Source of the DNA: Anaerolineae bacterium
Lineage (GTDB): Bacteria; Chloroflexota; Anaerolineae; Aggregatilineales; Phototrophicaceae
Reading direction: 5' to 3'
DNA length: 64,000 nucleotides
Assembly: GCA_022841825.1 (NCBI GenBank)
Contig: JALHQT010000001.1
Coordinates: 1,396,109 to 1,460,108, forward strand
Part shown: piece by piece, positions 44,050 to 51,837 of the stretch
How positions within the stretch are numbered: the first letter of the stretch is position 1
Layout of the letters: each line of letters begins with the position of its first letter
The notes under the pieces: model-generated
What the model saw: the letters and a program-made list of their open reading frames with translations, nothing else
Told to the model about the DNA's origin: nothing
The model's database searches: none
Program-made: the position numbers and the translations under genes

Positions 44050-44062
44050 ATCTTTCACCAAC

Positions 44063-44130
44063 ATGTGTGCCGATGGTTCTTACATCGAACTCCATGCCCA
44101 CTCGTACTTCAGCCTGCTGGATGGCGTGTC
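44063..44130 (+). pseudogene. Extra 5' fragment of dnaE2
   Basis: An ATG opens MCADGSYIELHAHSYFSLLDG, the first codons of a DnaE PHP domain, then diverges at a junction with the toxin-antitoxin pair. Bases 44080-44130 match 44741-44791 of the intact dnaE2 at 48 of 51 positions. The three differences are all synonymous third-codon changes. Confidence 0.85.
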
Positions 44131-44136
44131 GACTCC

Positions 44137-44469
44137 CTACTCCAGCACAAGGAGTTCGACCGATGAGTCCTGTCCGAATGCAAGAATGTCTTCATGGCTG
44201 GAGAGCAGAAGTTTCGCAATGGCAGCCGTCGTACAGTTGCCCAGACGTATCCAGATCACTTTTGGAGGCGCGCCCTTGAGGGAGAGCAAATCATTGAAGT
44301 CAGAGTCTTTGCTGACCAGGCAGTATCCGCCTTGCCGGGCAGTTTCCCAGACGTCGGCGTCGGAAGCAGCCTCTAATCCCAGCAGCGCAACATGGCTGGT
44401 CTCAGGAAACACGTTCACCAGTTGCGCCACCAGCTTGGAGGAAAGATTGTTATCCAGCAGCAGCTTCAT
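44137..44469 (-). CDS. DUF5615 PIN-like toxin of a toxin-antitoxin pair
   Basis: 110 residues. DUF5615 (Mut7-C/PIN-like) hallmarks: MKLLLDNNLSSKLVAQL at the start with conserved Asp and Asn, ASDADVWETARQGGYCLVSKDSDFNDL with further acidic residues, and VIWIRLGNCTTAAIAKLL. It is predicted to be a metal-dependent RNase toxin. Its start overlaps the upstream DUF433 gene by 4 bases, the standard arrangement for this pair. The module lies between two copies of the dnaE2 5' end. Confidence 0.9.
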   Translation of the reverse strand: MKLLLDNNLSSKLVAQLVNVFPETSHVALLGLEAASDADVWETARQGGYCLVSKDSDFNDLLSLKGAPPKVIWIRLGNCTTAAIAKLLLSSHEDILAFGQDSSVELLVLE

Positions 44470-44690
44470 GGTCGGAGGACGACCGTGTGGCGTTCACGGT
44501 CGGCAACATAGCTGAGGCAGGCGAGAATGTCGTCGCGGGTCAGGCTGGGGAAGTCGCTGAGGATGTCATCAATGCTCATCCCGGCGGCAAGATAGGACAG
44601 CACGTCGTAAACGGTGATCCGCAGCCCGCGAATACACGGCTTGCCCGACCGCTTCCCCGGCTCAAGCGTGATGATCTGAGAGTAGTCCAT
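44466..44690 (-). CDS. DUF433 antitoxin
   Basis: 74 residues from the ATG at 44690 (MDYSQIITLEPGKRSGKPCI); the longer frame upstream runs into the dnaE2 start and is unlikely. The helix-turn-helix-like DUF433 pattern is clear: GKPCIRGLRITVYDVLSYLA, AGMSIDDILSDFPSLTRDDI, ACLSYVADRER. DUF433 proteins pair with DUF5615 toxins. It is divergent from dnaE2, with only ~42 bases between starts, so the two promoters must overlap. Confidence 0.9.
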   Translation of the reverse strand: MDYSQIITLEPGKRSGKPCIRGLRITVYDVLSYLAAGMSIDDILSDFPSLTRDDILACLSYVADRERHTVVLRP

Positions 44691-44732
44691 CAAGTGCGTC
44701 CGTCTTTCGATTGAGTATCTGCATTCTATCAT

Positions 44733-47700
44733 ATGTCCACTTACATCGAACTTCACGCGCACTCGTACTTCAGCCTGCTGGATGGCGTGTCATCGCCGCG
44801 CGCGCAGGTGGCGCAGGCGGCGCACCTGGGCATGCCCGCGCTCGCGCTGACCGACCACAACGCGGTCTACGGCGTGATGCCGTTCGTCCGCGCCGCGCGC
44901 GAAGCGGGCATTCAGCCGATCCTGGGTGCCGAGTTGACGCTCGACGATGGATCGCATCTCACGCTGCTGGTGCGCGATGGGGAGGGCTGGGCGAATCTGT
45001 GCACGCTCATCACGCTCGCCCATGCGAACGCGCCGAAGGGGCAGGCAGCACTGCCCGAAGCGGCGCTGGAACGGCATACGGCGGGGCTGATCGCGCTGTC
45101 CGGCTGCCGGAGCGGGCAGATCGCCAGGGCGGTTGCGGCGCGCAAGTTCAAACAGGCGCAGGCGGTTGCGGAACGCTATCATGGCTGGTTCGGGCGCGAG
45201 AACTTCGTCATCGAGCTGCAACATCACAAGCTGCCCAACGACGACAGGATCAACGCGCGACTGGTCGAGCTGGCGACGAGCCTCGGACTGGCGTATGTGG
45301 CGACCAACAATGTCCACTACGCGACGCACGATCTGCATGATGTGCAGGATGTTGTCACCTGCATCCGCACGCACAGCACACTCGCCACTTCGCACGGGCT
45401 GCGCCGCCCGAACTCCGAGTATGCGCTGAAGTCCGCGCGCGAGATGGGCGAGCTGTTCGCGCGCTACCCGCAGGCGCTGGCGACCACGCTTCGCATCGCC
45501 GAACGCTGCCGCTTTACCCCGCAGTTCGGCGTGCAGGATCTGCCCGCGCAGGCGACGCCGGATGGTCAGAGCGCGATGGACTATCTGAGAGATCGCTGTC
45601 AGGCGGCGCTCGCCTCCAGCTCGAAGCTGGAGGCTGGTAGGGAAGAAAAGCCCGTAAACGGGCTGGAGAATGCCGACACAGCCCGTTCACGGGCTTCCCA
45701 ATCTGTCCTAGCGCGGGGTTTTGAACCCCACGCAGAGTCGCGCCGTTACCATGAGCAATTGGAGCATGAACTACGCGTCATCGCGCAGGCGGGGCTGGGC
45801 AACTACTTTCTCGTCGTGGCGGACATCGTGGATTTCGCGCGGCGCAGCGGCATCCGCTGCCAGGGGCGCGGTTCCGCCGCCAACTCGCTCGTCGCCTACC
45901 TGCTCGGCATCAGCCCGGTCGATCCGATCACGCACCATCTCGTCTTTGAGCGCTTTCTCTCGCAGGAGCGGGTGTCCGTCCCCGACATCGACATCGACTT
46001 CGATGCCGCGCGGCGCGAAGAGGTCATCCAGTACGTGTATGAGAAGTACGGGCGCGACCATGCGGCGATGGCATGCACGTTCGTGACCTACCGGCGGCGC
46101 AGCAGTGTGCGCGATGTCGGCAAGGCGCTGGGGCTGGCACCGCATCTGATCGAGAACGCCGTCGCCGCCATCGAGCTGGATCGCCCGCTGCCCGCCGATA
46201 CGCCTTACGCGCGCGAGCTTGCCCGCCTGAGCGAGGCGCTCAAGGGGCATCCGCGCCACCTGGGCATCCACAACGGCGGCATGGTGCTGACCCATCAGCC
46301 GCTCTCAACAGTTCTGCCGACCGAACCCGCCACGATGCCGGGGCGGACGGTCGTGCAGTGGGACAAGGAGGGGTTGGAAGACGCGCAGATGGTCAAGATC
46401 GACATCCTCGGCTTGCGGATGCTGTCGGCGATTGACGAGGCGGTCAGGATTGCGGAGGGGACGACGCCGACGGCTGAAGCGCGTCGGCTACAGGGAGCAA
46501 AGCGCACTGAAGGCGCTGGGGACAACCCAGGGTTTTCACAGCCCCCTTCGGTGGGCTTGAATTCCCCTAGCCGAGTTGCTTTAGCGCTCGGCGATGGCTT
46601 CAACGATCCTGCCGTGTACGCCATGTTGCAGAAGGCGGACACGATCGGCGTGTTCCAGGTCGAGAGCCGTGCGCAGGCGCAGACGCTGCCCCGCCTGAAG
46701 CCGAAGCACTTCAACGACGTGATTGTCTCGATCTCGCTCATCCGCCCCGGTCCGATCCAGGGCAACATGGTGCATCCGTATCTGCGGCGGCGGCGCGGGC
46801 AGGAGCTGGTGCGCTATCCGCATCCGCGACTGGAGGCGGCGCTCGAAGAGACGCTGGGCGTCATCTTGTTTCAGGAGCAGGTGCTCAAGGTGGCGCGCGA
46901 CCTGGCGGGCTTCACCGCCGGGGAGGGTGAGCTGCTGCGCCGCGCGCTGGGCGCGAAACACGCCGAGGCGCAGATCGAGGCGCTGCGCGAAGAGTTTGTC
47001 GCCGGGGCGGTGGCGGGCGATGTGCTGGAGAGCGTTGCGCAGTCGGTCTTCGACTCGCTGACGGCGTTCGGCGGCTACTCGTTCCCCAAATCGCACGCCG
47101 CCGCCTTCGCCGTGCTGGTCTACCAATCGGCATATCTCAAGCTCTACCACCCGGTCGCCTTCACGACCGCGCTGCTCAACCATCAGCCGATGGGCTTCTG
47201 GACGCCCGCCGTGCTGGTCAACGACGCGCGGCGGCACGGCATCGACGTGAAGGGCATCGACATCAACCGCAGCCGGACGCGCTGCACGGTCGAAGAGGGC
47301 GCGATCCGGCTGGGCTTCTCGTATGTGCAGGGGATTGGCGAGCGGGTCGGCGCGCAGATCGAGGCGGCGCGGGGCGGGCAGCCGTTCCGCGACCTCGCCG
47401 ACCTGCTGCGGCGCATCGACCTGCCGCCGCGTCTGCTGGAGCGGCTGATCCTGGTCGGCGCGTGCGATGCGTGGGGCGATAACCGCAGGCAGCTCCTGTG
47501 GCAGGCGCAGACGATGCTGCGGCACAACGCGCTGGGGATGCACTTCGCCGACGAGGTGATCGCCTTTAAGCCGCTGACGGCACTGGAGAAGTTCGCCTTT
47601 GAGGCGAGCTTCGTCGGCATCGCGACCGGGGAGCACATCATGAACTTCTATCGCCCCTGGATGAAGGCGCGCGGCATCTGCACCAGCCGCGAGCTGGCGC

Positions 47701-47960
47701 GCGTACGTTCGGGCGTGCGAGTGGAGGTGGCGGGCGAGACGGTGATGCACCAGGCACCGCCGACGGCGAAGGGCTTCCATTTCCTGACGCTGGAGGACGA
47801 GGGCGGGATGATGAACATCATCGTGCGCCCGAAGGTGTACGAGCGCTACAAGCCCGTGCTGCGCCACGCGCCGGTGCTGTGGGTATCCGGCACGGTCGAG
47901 CGCGATGACGGCGTTGTCAACGTGCTGTGCGATAAGGCGTCGAGTGTGCCGGGGGTGTAA
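44733..47960 (+). CDS. dnaE2: Error-prone DNA polymerase III alpha subunit DnaE2 (ImuC)
   Basis: 1075 residues. The PHP domain is at the N-terminus (ELHAHSYFSLLDGVSSPRAQ, ALTDHNAVYGVM). The polymerase active site is PDIDIDFDAARREEV, preceded by RGSAANSLVAYLLGIS. Further blocks are NGGMVLTHQPLS, IGVFQVESRAQAQTLPRLKP and FPKSHAAAFAVLVYQSAYLK. The C-terminal OB fold is FHFLTLEDEGGMMNIIVRPK. The length fits the DnaE2 branch, and the imuA/imuB context supports a translesion role. Two in-frame palindromic repeat insertions (about 42 residues each) interrupt non-catalytic regions. The usual coupling to imuB is lost because the DUF1963 gene and toxin-antitoxin pair lie between. Confidence 0.93.
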   Translation: MSTYIELHAHSYFSLLDGVSSPRAQVAQAAHLGMPALALTDHNAVYGVMPFVRAAREAGIQPILGAELTLDDGSHLTLLVRDGEGWANLCTLITLAHANAPKGQAALPEAALERHTAGLIALSGCRSGQIARAVAARKFKQAQAVAERYHGWFGRENFVIELQHHKLPNDDRINARLVELATSLGLAYVATNNVHYATHDLHDVQDVVTCIRTHSTLATSHGLRRPNSEYALKSAREMGELFARYPQALATTLRIAERCRFTPQFGVQDLPAQATPDGQSAMDYLRDRCQAALASSSKLEAGREEKPVNGLENADTARSRASQSVLARGFEPHAESRRYHEQLEHELRVIAQAGLGNYFLVVADIVDFARRSGIRCQGRGSAANSLVAYLLGISPVDPITHHLVFERFLSQERVSVPDIDIDFDAARREEVIQYVYEKYGRDHAAMACTFVTYRRRSSVRDVGKALGLAPHLIENAVAAIELDRPLPADTPYARELARLSEALKGHPRHLGIHNGGMVLTHQPLSTVLPTEPATMPGRTVVQWDKEGLEDAQMVKIDILGLRMLSAIDEAVRIAEGTTPTAEARRLQGAKRTEGAGDNPGFSQPPSVGLNSPSRVALALGDGFNDPAVYAMLQKADTIGVFQVESRAQAQTLPRLKPKHFNDVIVSISLIRPGPIQGNMVHPYLRRRRGQELVRYPHPRLEAALEETLGVILFQEQVLKVARDLAGFTAGEGELLRRALGAKHAEAQIEALREEFVAGAVAGDVLESVAQSVFDSLTAFGGYSFPKSHAAAFAVLVYQSAYLKLYHPVAFTTALLNHQPMGFWTPAVLVNDARRHGIDVKGIDINRSRTRCTVEEGAIRLGFSYVQGIGERVGAQIEAARGGQPFRDLADLLRRIDLPPRLLERLILVGACDAWGDNRRQLLWQAQTMLRHNALGMHFADEVIAFKPLTALEKFAFEASFVGIATGEHIMNFYRPWMKARGICTSRELARVRSGVRVEVAGETVMHQAPPTAKGFHFLTLEDEGGMMNIIVRPKVYERYKPVLRHAPVLWVSGTVERDDGVVNVLCDKASSVPGV
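45612..45729 (+). repeat. In-frame palindromic repeat inside dnaE2, first
   Basis: About 118 bases with four perfect hairpins. They are GCCTCCAGC/GCTGGAGGC around TCGAA (45612-45634), AGCCCG/CGGGCT around TAAA (45649-45664), the same arms around TTCA (45680-45695), and GGGGTT/AACCCC around TTG (45715-45729). The frame stays open through it, adding low-complexity residues such as AGREEKPVNGLENADTARS between family-conserved blocks. It looks like a dispersed genomic repeat that landed in the gene. Confidence 0.8.
46466..46592 (+). repeat. In-frame palindromic repeat inside dnaE2, second
   Basis: About 127 bases with several inverted repeats: GCCGAC/GTCGGC (46466-46488), AACCCAGGGTT near 46525, AGCCC/GGGCT around CCTTCGGT, and GCCGAG/CTCGGC (46570-46592). 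It is translated in frame as extra residues (RRLQGAKRTEGAGDNPGFSQ) just before the conserved NDPAVYAMLQKADTIGVFQV block. Confidence 0.75.
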
Positions 47961-48238
47961 GGGGATGTCGATGTTTGAAGTCGTCTCACATATAAATACC
48001 GATTTTTGAATCCCTTACGCAACGAGCTGCGTTAATACTTAGCGTGATGACCTTGACTGTGTGTGAATCGTGCTTTGTGTGTTGCAGCTTATAGCCACAA
48101 TTTTATTGACTTAAGCCTTTGGAGGAAAAGGGTATTGATTTCTTAAGCTCGTAAATGGCGACATTTATTGTTTGTATAGATGGGAAATGCAAAATAGAAT
48201 AATAAACAATCTCAAAGCACAAGCAGAGTTACCTGATT

Positions 48239-49675
48239 GTGAGTGACTATAAATCTGAGATCCGCGCGGCTATCGACCAATTTGACATGGACACTGCGCA
48301 GCAGTTGCTTGCAATAGCATTGAAAAACCCCGATGCTGAAATATTTTATTTGGCATCTCTTCTTTCTCTAGATCCTTTACAAAAGAACCAGTATTTGCAG
48401 GAGGCGATCTCACTAGACCCATCGTATAGAGCTATTCAATTTGTCTCCCAAGAACTCGAACAAGTTGTTGATGTTAAGTTACGCGCACTTCCCAAGTCTT
48501 CTCCTGAGAACAATCCGTACTCAGAAGAAATGATTTCTCCATTAGGCTCACCTGCATTAGTTCGCATTGAAGAACCAACAATTCCTCTTGCATCAACTAG
48601 TACTGACTCAAGCCGTCAAATTGATGTTTTGAAAAGCTCACCTCTGGAAGCGCCGAAGTCTTCCATAAACCAGACGAGTCAAGCAGAAAAAGTTTCGTTT
48701 AGACAACTTATAGGTCGATCCATTCGCAATAGCCAGTATTTGACAGGTTTTCCGCTTATTTTTTTTCTTGGGTTAATCGCCGCTGGCGCGGTGTTTGTAG
48801 CTCTCAATAATCACAATAATTCCCAAGTATCTACACCCACATTCAGACCGCGCCCTACGGTTACTTCACTTTCCACTACAAACACCGTTCCACACATCTC
48901 TAGTGTGACTACGAGCGGAACATGCAGCGGGTTTCAGTTTAATGTAATTGTAATGGATGGTAATAATGATTTGCAGCGTTTGGAACTATTAGCGAGTGAC
49001 GGAAGAAGTATCGACACCTTGAATGTTTCACCAAGTAGTGGCACTTATCAATGGCCTGATTGGGAATGCAATCGCGAACGCTGCACAGGGCGTTTGGTGG
49101 CCGTTGACTCGCGCAATAACCGCTCAAATGTGTATGAGTCTAGCATTACTTGTTCTACAAGCTCGGCGACGCCTATCCCCATTATTCCTCCGGAGATTAT
49201 CGGCATAACATATGATGGAACATGTGCTAATTTTAGCTGGAGCATAAATGCGACTGATGCAAATCAAGATATTCGCCAAATACAAAGATTGGATAGGAAC
49301 GGCAACATAGCTTCTACATTGGATGTCAATGGAAGTGGTACCTTTAGATGGACAAATTGGGGGTGTCAAAGTAACCGCTGCACAGATCGCTTTCGGGCAG
49401 TTGATGCTCGCGGCAACCTCTCAAATATCTATGAAGCTAGTATCATATGCTACACCATTACCGCGACTCCTACTACCAGATCAGGTATAGTGATTGCCAA
49501 TGGAACAATAAATGTGCGTAGCGGTCCGGGAACAAACTTTCCTGATGTTGGGGATTTGCAACCAGGGGCATCCGTAACGATTCTCGACACAAGTGATAAT
49601 GGGAACTGGTATCAAATTCGTTATGGGACAGGAGAAGCTTGGGTCCGACGTGACCTGATTAGAATGAACGAATAG
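48239..49675 (+). CDS. Membrane-anchored protein with paired Cys domains and C-terminal SH3b
   Basis: 478 residues from a GTG. The N-terminal ~75 residues are helical/TPR-like (AAIDQFDMDTAQQLLAIALK, then FYLASLLSLDPLQKNQYL). A membrane helix (FPLIFFLGLIAAGAVFVALN) is near residue 180. Outside, two repeated ~80-residue beta domains follow, each with a GTC start and a W-x-C-x(3)-R-C-T core (WECNRERCTGRLVAVDSRNN; WGCQSNRCTDRFRAVDARGN). An SH3b domain (GTINVRSGPGTNFPDVGDLQ) ends the protein. No family covers the whole. Visibly AT-richer than the flanking genes. The topology is cytoplasmic helical domain, TM, surface-binding ectodomain. Confidence 0.75.
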   Translation: MSDYKSEIRAAIDQFDMDTAQQLLAIALKNPDAEIFYLASLLSLDPLQKNQYLQEAISLDPSYRAIQFVSQELEQVVDVKLRALPKSSPENNPYSEEMISPLGSPALVRIEEPTIPLASTSTDSSRQIDVLKSSPLEAPKSSINQTSQAEKVSFRQLIGRSIRNSQYLTGFPLIFFLGLIAAGAVFVALNNHNNSQVSTPTFRPRPTVTSLSTTNTVPHISSVTTSGTCSGFQFNVIVMDGNNDLQRLELLASDGRSIDTLNVSPSSGTYQWPDWECNRERCTGRLVAVDSRNNRSNVYESSITCSTSSATPIPIIPPEIIGITYDGTCANFSWSINATDANQDIRQIQRLDRNGNIASTLDVNGSGTFRWTNWGCQSNRCTDRFRAVDARGNLSNIYEASIICYTITATPTTRSGIVIANGTINVRSGPGTNFPDVGDLQPGASVTILDTSDNGNWYQIRYGTGEAWVRRDLIRMNE

Positions 49676-49735
49676 ACACAGTATCAGATACTCGTAACCA
49701 CTAGAGTTGATTTACACAGAGTAAGGAACGTACAA

Positions 49736-51382
49736 ATGACTGAACTAAATGGTCCGATTCGTCAAGCGTTGGATAGTGGAGATGTTAGTCGTGCACGCGA
49801 GCTATTGAAAGATGCTTTGCAAGAATCGCCAAATGTGGAGACCTACCAATTAGCAGCACGTGCTGCATTAGATGATGCACAACGAGAGAGATTTCTAAAG
49901 TTAGCATCAACGTCCTCGAAAAACGTTGATGCTAATCAAGCTGGCTTGATAGTAGGGCGTAAGGCACAAAAAAACTCAGATGTCACTGCAATACAAGATC
50001 AGTTTTCTGATACCGAGATAACTCGACTAGCCGCAGCAGGGGCGATTACTCAAGGTGAACGGTTTCGTAAGTTTGTAATTTCTCATTATCGCTTTCCTTA
50101 TCAGGCAACCGCTCCAGAACTTTGTCTGAACCCAGAGATAGTACTTCGTGTTTGCGAGCACCTAGAAACCGAGTTTAAGAGCCATAGGTGGCTTTGGATT
50201 ATCGCAATAATTGTGGGCTTGGCACTGGGTGTTGTGCCAGCCATCATTGTCTCGGTCATATGGGCTGCGAGCATTGCCAATCGTGAAGAGGCTATTCGCA
50301 AGAAATATCTTCACTACTTTAGCGCTGATAAGTATGATCCGAAGACAATTCGCCAAGTCTTTAACAAATGTAATGCTGTCGATAACTTACCTCATTTCGA
50401 TCAGAATGTTGTAGTGTACAAAGGTTTTCACCCCTTCGTAGGGGCTGGCATATATTTAGGAGGGTGGTCATTTGCAGTAGATATTGGCACATACCACAAT
50501 GAAGCCACTAAGGAACCAGTTAAGCCAGATTATTTTCAACTAACAGAAATTTACGATGCTATTGTCGATCACTTGACAGGTCTTCAATTTGATAATGTTC
50601 AGCTGCGTGACTATGTATTTGCCTACGGTTCTGACATTCGCAGTCGCAGTGAGCTTCTGCCAAGACATGATAGCCGCCCACTGCAGCGAATTGATCAAGC
50701 AGTCCTAAATCGCTATATCGATAGCAATGAATGGGGAATGCGATATTATAAGTGGATCATTTTGTATGATTGGAATGGTGAAATTGTCTTGTCATTTTTC
50801 TTGCGTATTTCTAGGCGTGGAGTTCGCAACTTGTTCTTTGAGTTCAATACATACCTTATGCCTCCTTTGCACGAGTCATTTCATTTAGCGGATAGAGTTG
50901 TAGAAACTAGTACAGAACGCCTTGCACGTATTGCGGCTCAGCAGAAAATGAACGCCAATACGTGGCAAAAAAGCTTTCGGGAACTCGTCGTTAGCGGCTC
51001 GAAAAAAGAGGTAGAGGAGTTACGTAAAGAACTAGATGGTAATCTCCGCTACAATTACGGTGTTGCTCAAAGCATTAGAGAGTATGTTTCTGCCAAAGGC
51101 TATACCCGCTTTTTCCAATTGATGGACAAAGAGATGTATGTGAAGATCATCGAGAAAGAGATCTTCCGTGCAATCAACAAGTTTTTGGAAGATCACCATG
51201 TAAACATCGAAGACCTCAGATCGAAACAATCGTTCATCATCAATCAAGGAATAATGGTGCAAGGAAACGTTAGTGGGGAAGGCATTGCAATTGGAAGTGG
51301 TGCCCAGGCATCGAGCCAGTCAGGCACTTCAGCTACATCTTTGGTAAGCCGTCTTGCGGGAAGCGAATCGAAATCGACGTGA
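49736..51382 (+). CDS. Membrane protein with shared helical N-terminus and GNVSG-type tail
   Basis: 548 residues. Residues 1-65 (IRQALDSGDVSRARELLKDA, then TYQLAARAALDDAQRERFLK) match the helical N-terminal domain of the preceding protein. Two adjacent membrane helices lie near 140-180 (WIIAIIVGLALGVVPAIIVS). A large domain follows with VVVYKGFHPFVGAGIYLGGW and YYKWIILYDWNGEIVLSFFL; similar blocks are recalled from actinobacterial membrane proteins of unknown function. The tail is IMVQGNVSGEGIAIGSGAQA. That Gly-rich tag recurs at the start of the next protein. Clearly AT-rich. Function unknown. Confidence 0.7.
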   Translation: MTELNGPIRQALDSGDVSRARELLKDALQESPNVETYQLAARAALDDAQRERFLKLASTSSKNVDANQAGLIVGRKAQKNSDVTAIQDQFSDTEITRLAAAGAITQGERFRKFVISHYRFPYQATAPELCLNPEIVLRVCEHLETEFKSHRWLWIIAIIVGLALGVVPAIIVSVIWAASIANREEAIRKKYLHYFSADKYDPKTIRQVFNKCNAVDNLPHFDQNVVVYKGFHPFVGAGIYLGGWSFAVDIGTYHNEATKEPVKPDYFQLTEIYDAIVDHLTGLQFDNVQLRDYVFAYGSDIRSRSELLPRHDSRPLQRIDQAVLNRYIDSNEWGMRYYKWIILYDWNGEIVLSFFLRISRRGVRNLFFEFNTYLMPPLHESFHLADRVVETSTERLARIAAQQKMNANTWQKSFRELVVSGSKKEVEELRKELDGNLRYNYGVAQSIREYVSAKGYTRFFQLMDKEMYVKIIEKEIFRAINKFLEDHHVNIEDLRSKQSFIINQGIMVQGNVSGEGIAIGSGAQASSQSGTSATSLVSRLAGSESKST

Positions 51383-51390
51383 GGTGAGAA

Positions 51391-51774
51391 ATGAATAAAC
51401 GCAATAAATCTAACCAGGGAAGCATTAGTGTCGGTGGGAATGTTTCAGGGAAAGGCATTGCAATCGGACACAATGCTCATGCTGAAAGCAATGAAGGCTT
51501 AAGCATATCCGAAATTGAAACCCAAAATTTGTCACAGCTCATTGAGACTTTGATTGCACAACTCGAAAAGATTCCTCCTGGGAATGCAAACGACGTTGAG
51601 GCAATCAAGACGATGGCAACGAGTCTAGAATCAGCAACTAAAACGAATATCTCGAAACCTATATTGGAGATTCAAGCTGAAGGGCTAAAGAAAGCGGCAG
51701 AAGTTCTAAGGGATGTTGCACCAGCAGTATTCACAGTTGCGACTCAGATTGTTGCCAATATCATGAGACTATAA
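51391..51774 (+). CDS. Small protein with GNVSGxGIAIG tag
   Basis: 127 residues, 8 bases after the previous gene with a GAGGTGAG box. The N-terminus (SISVGGNVSGKGIAIGHNAH) repeats the tag found at the C-terminus of the 49736 protein. The rest is amphipathic helices (LSQLIETLIAQLEKIPPGNA, LKKAAEVLRDVAPAVF) ending in a hydrophobic stretch, VATQIVANIMRL. Helical bundles next to such Gly-rich tags are known in bacterial conflict or signalling proteins (family recollection, not a match). Likely to interact with its neighbour. Confidence 0.65.
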   Translation: MNKRNKSNQGSISVGGNVSGKGIAIGHNAHAESNEGLSISEIETQNLSQLIETLIAQLEKIPPGNANDVEAIKTMATSLESATKTNISKPILEIQAEGLKKAAEVLRDVAPAVFTVATQIVANIMRL

Positions 51775-51837
51775 AGCTGGGATCTGTATTTGCGCTAAAT
51801 CTTTTGCGCGAACAGCATGACTTAGCTTGGAGGAGTC

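Noticed and set aside
46581..47867. Leftward frame of 428 codons opposite dnaE2
   Set aside because: Antisense to conserved DnaE2 blocks; shadow composition.
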